From: Anisakis pegreffii
Lineage: Eukaryota > Nematoda > Chromadorea > Rhabditida > Anisakidae
NCBI GenBank assembly: GCA_035041965.1
Contig: JAPYMA010000340.1
Span: 1-64,000, forward strand
DNA: 64,000 nucleotides
Direction: 5' to 3'
Made by a program: the position numbers and the translations under genes. Positions 61,280 through 64,000 of the stretch are shown here, piece after piece (the stretch's first letter is position 1; each line of letters opens with the position of its first letter). The notes below the pieces were generated by a model that was not told where the DNA came from, did not search any database, and saw only the letters and a list, made by a program, of their open reading frames with translations.

Positions 61280-64000
61280 GTTAGCCTTCTTCTAAATTAT
61301 TCAACTAAGATTTTTCGAAAATAATTCAGCTTACAAAAAGTGCACAAGTTGATTGTCTGTTGACCGTGATTACTTCTTATCCATAACTGCTGTGGCGATT
61401 GCGTGCCGGAAACTCAGTTTTTAAACGTTGATCAATCAAATTCTATGCGTCAATCATTTTCTTTGACATCATTCTATGAGGCAATTTTAGGTGTCAATTA
61501 ATTATTGATCAATACCAGGAACAAGACTTGTTCCACTTTCATTCTCATCTTAAATATTCATTAAATCCCACTCGCTTTGCTAACCACATTCTTTCAAATA
61601 ATATCTTACGCATGACAAAAATTGGAATTTTCGCAAGTAACTTCCTGGCAATTTACATTATGAAAGATGATATCATTGACGGCAATTTCACTCACCGTTT
61701 CATTAACTTCCTTCTCATTCGAGTTCCATTTTATTCATGCTAACACCTTTGATTTATAGCTTATTCGTTTTCTTCGAAACTATTACATTATTAGTTCTCT
61801 AGGAATACATCAGCGTTCGTCTCACGCAATGAATTTATGAATCTACATAAATTTTGCTTGACTTTGACTGATCAAATACATGACGGCAGGTGGCATAAGT
61901 AGATTAGCTTGCGAAACTACAATGTAACCGCTTGAATTAACATAATCGGCGAGTGCTCACTCTCGTTGACAGCCGTTAATAATTGTGCGCATTAATGCTG
62001 ATAGGACAAATGTGCTATTGATATAGAGGAAATTGAAAGAATAAATGGTTCAATTGGAAGGCACTATCGCACATTCACTCGAAAATCTGTAAAGCTGTTT
62101 CTTTGCATGAATAATGCTCTATCGTCCATGTGAACGTAATTATATGGGCCATTTGGCTTGTATCTATTTCCAGACATATGCATTCATTTGCACTTTTCAC
62201 GAAAATCCATTGATCTCTACTTGAGATATAAGAGAAAAGTCTTTCTCATGCTTATGTAAAAGCTATCAGCTAGTTGCAATAAATAATGAGACGTTTCGAA
62301 CGATATTCATTCGTCCCACCTTAATCTCACCACTGCGTCTTTCACACCTCTAAAATATAGAGACAGCCACAAACGGCTATCATATCACATCATATTCACA
62401 TATATTCATAATTTATCCATCCAATCGGCAATATACGTTTGCACGAATTCGTGCATGAATGTGGCTGCAAATAGATTGCTTGAAAATGCGATCCTATGAT
62501 AATATATGCCATTAATAAAACACATAAAATTTACGAGCCGATTGGTTGCAACAGCGAAAATGGTTGGTTGCAATGAACGAGCTTTTAATGTTTTGTGATC
62601 AGTGATTAGCGAGGGAGTAGGCAAGTGTTTACGACGGTGATAAATGAAAGTGAGGGAGGCAGGAAGCAAGCAAGCATCTAATCCAATCTAGTCTCGTTTC
62701 ATTTCGCTTTATTGCATCTCATTTTGGCTTCATTTTGACGGTTTCCTCATCAGAGCAAATTCATTTTCAATTCAATTTGCCACTTTTACTTTAAACAAAC
62801 ACATGAATTTAGATGCATAAGTATTTGTGGCATCTTCAAAATTTTTTTCATGTTCTCATACAACAAATGATATTCTCAGATAACAAATTTTTGCTTCACT
62901 TATTCATCAGATCATATGGACGTGTCATATGGAATAGTTGCTTGTATACTCAAATACGAACACTTTGGACACGAATCACATTATTTGTTCTATAAGACGC
63001 AGATTTTATTCAATTGGATTTCAGATCAGGGAATACATATCGAATTTTTTGTGTGAACCTAAGGCTAAGCATAATTCGAAACAATTCCATGTCAAGAGCA
63101 AATTATTCGGGTTTTTATCCGGTGAATACGGTGGAGGGTAGTTGATTAATTGAGTGGATGCTTGATTGGTCTGCGAAATTTATCACTTCCGAAGGACGGA
63201 TAATTAGCTCATACAACGAATTCTTTCGAGGCTCCTGTTCTCAGAAAGAGTGTCGGGTGCATTTCTGAGAAAATTTATGCTACTGATTGAAATTTGATAG
63301 CATTGATAAATTGGCTGCAAAAAAAAGATCACAGTTGCCATGTCAAAATTCGATTGAAAATGCGTTTGCTGTCTATTGATGTTGAGTGATCATCTGATCT
63401 AATCTGAGACACTGAAAAACACCTAGTATCTGAATTGACTTCAAAAAATTGGTCGTTAAATTTATTAAAGTGTCATTCCTTATTAGTTAAAGTGAACACA
63501 TTCCATATTCCACGAACCATGTCTAATTTCCTACCGCAGGGACATTTTCAACAATATTGAAAGCCAATTGAATGAGCATCTTCGTCTTAAACCATTCATT
63601 ATACGAAGGAGTCACACAGTATCAGTATAGCATTCGAAATGAGTGGCTCAAGAGAGGACAGCAGAATGAAGCTTGTTCGATGTCGTTGATTTAGTGATAC
63701 TATATTGGAGCATGATTTACGACAACACTACAGTGGTCAGTTACGCGCTCAGGGAATTGAAATCCATAAAATAGAATTCAACAGAGAGTTTGTTGAAATG
63801 AGTTCAAAATCAAAAGCTTGCGCAAAGGCAACAAAAAAATTCAGCTTTGAGATTGAAGAGTATTAAAAATGAATGAGAGTTAGAACGAGGGAATAAGGCG
63901 AGAAAAAAATCATTCTGTTTTTGGATTCTTCAGTTTGACAACAGTATGGACGATAAATTGCACATAAATTTTTTCGTTTCCTTCCTTAATTTTCTGCTTT
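61280..64000. other. Presumed alpha2/delta intron or downstream sequence
   Basis: No exon that continues the alpha2/delta frame in phase 0 was recognised. Exon-like blocks with good acceptors at about 63025-63138 (IREYISNFLCEPKAK...) and 63541-63630 (DIFNNIESQLNEHLRLKPF) do not match the family, and the second is out of phase. The remainder of the VWA, Cache and membrane-anchor parts probably lie beyond the window. Confidence 0.4.

Noticed and set aside
63541..63630. Possible next exon of the alpha2/delta gene (DIFNNIESQLNEHLRL)
   Set aside because: The preceding exon ends in phase 0, which would read a stop early in this block, and the sequence does not resemble the family.
1..64000. CRISPR arrays, insertion sequences, retroelement polymerases, rRNA genes and viral genes
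   Set aside because: None were seen: no regular spaced repeats, no reverse transcriptase or transposase motifs and no rRNA-like blocks on either strand.

Overview
This window is nuclear DNA from a nematode. It is AT-rich, and its genes are split by spliceosomal introns with GT...AG ends and TTTCAG-like 3' splice sites. It carries two genes of the nematode moulting-cycle MLT-10 family and eukaryotic tRNA genes with internal promoters. No bacterial operons, CRISPR arrays or phage genes are visible. The species cannot be named; several kilobase-scale introns argue against a very compact Caenorhabditis-like genome. Gene models were joined by hand: two exons were linked only when the splice sites and the reading phases agreed.

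Layout, left to right. (1) 0-6.8 kb: mostly empty, with a two-exon helicase-like fragment at 2.57-3.26 kb. (2) 6.8-11.5 kb (+): a complete eight-exon MLT-10-like gene with a signal peptide. (3) 11.5-18.7 kb: a gene-poor gap with weak evidence for a small membrane-protein gene on the minus strand. (4) 18.7-23.4 kb (+): an eight-exon serine beta-lactamase-like (LACT-type) gene with a duplicated 58-residue block in its tail. (5) 23.4-26 kb (+): a small four-exon secreted or single-pass gene of unknown function, preceded by a decayed duplicate of part of itself. (6) 26.5 kb: tRNA-Arg(TCG). (7) 27.6-32.4 kb (-): an aromatic amino-acid hydroxylase whose active site reads as tryptophan 5-hydroxylase (tph-1 type); the first exon or exons were not found. 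(8) 35.5-40.6 kb (-): a second MLT-10-like gene with a long pentapeptide repeat behind a furin-like site, and a possible third fragment of the family at 41.0 kb. (9) 44.45-47.6 kb (+): a long DNA foldback, then a five-exon gene for a charged, probably nuclear protein. (10) 47.6-55 kb: mostly empty. (11) 55.2-61.3 kb (+): exons of a voltage-gated calcium channel alpha2/delta-type subunit, incomplete, with an antisense tRNA-Ser(GCT) and a tRNA-Ser-derived pseudogene inside its introns.

The genes do not form one pathway. The two MLT-10 genes act in cuticle moulting. TPH-1 makes serotonin and an alpha2/delta subunit controls synaptic calcium channels, so both serve neurons. The most unusual features are the duplications at 22.6-25.1 kb, the tRNA-like copy with a Val-type anticodon on a Ser body, the foldback at 44.5 kb, and the contrast between a repeat-rich and a repeat-poor MLT-10 paralog.
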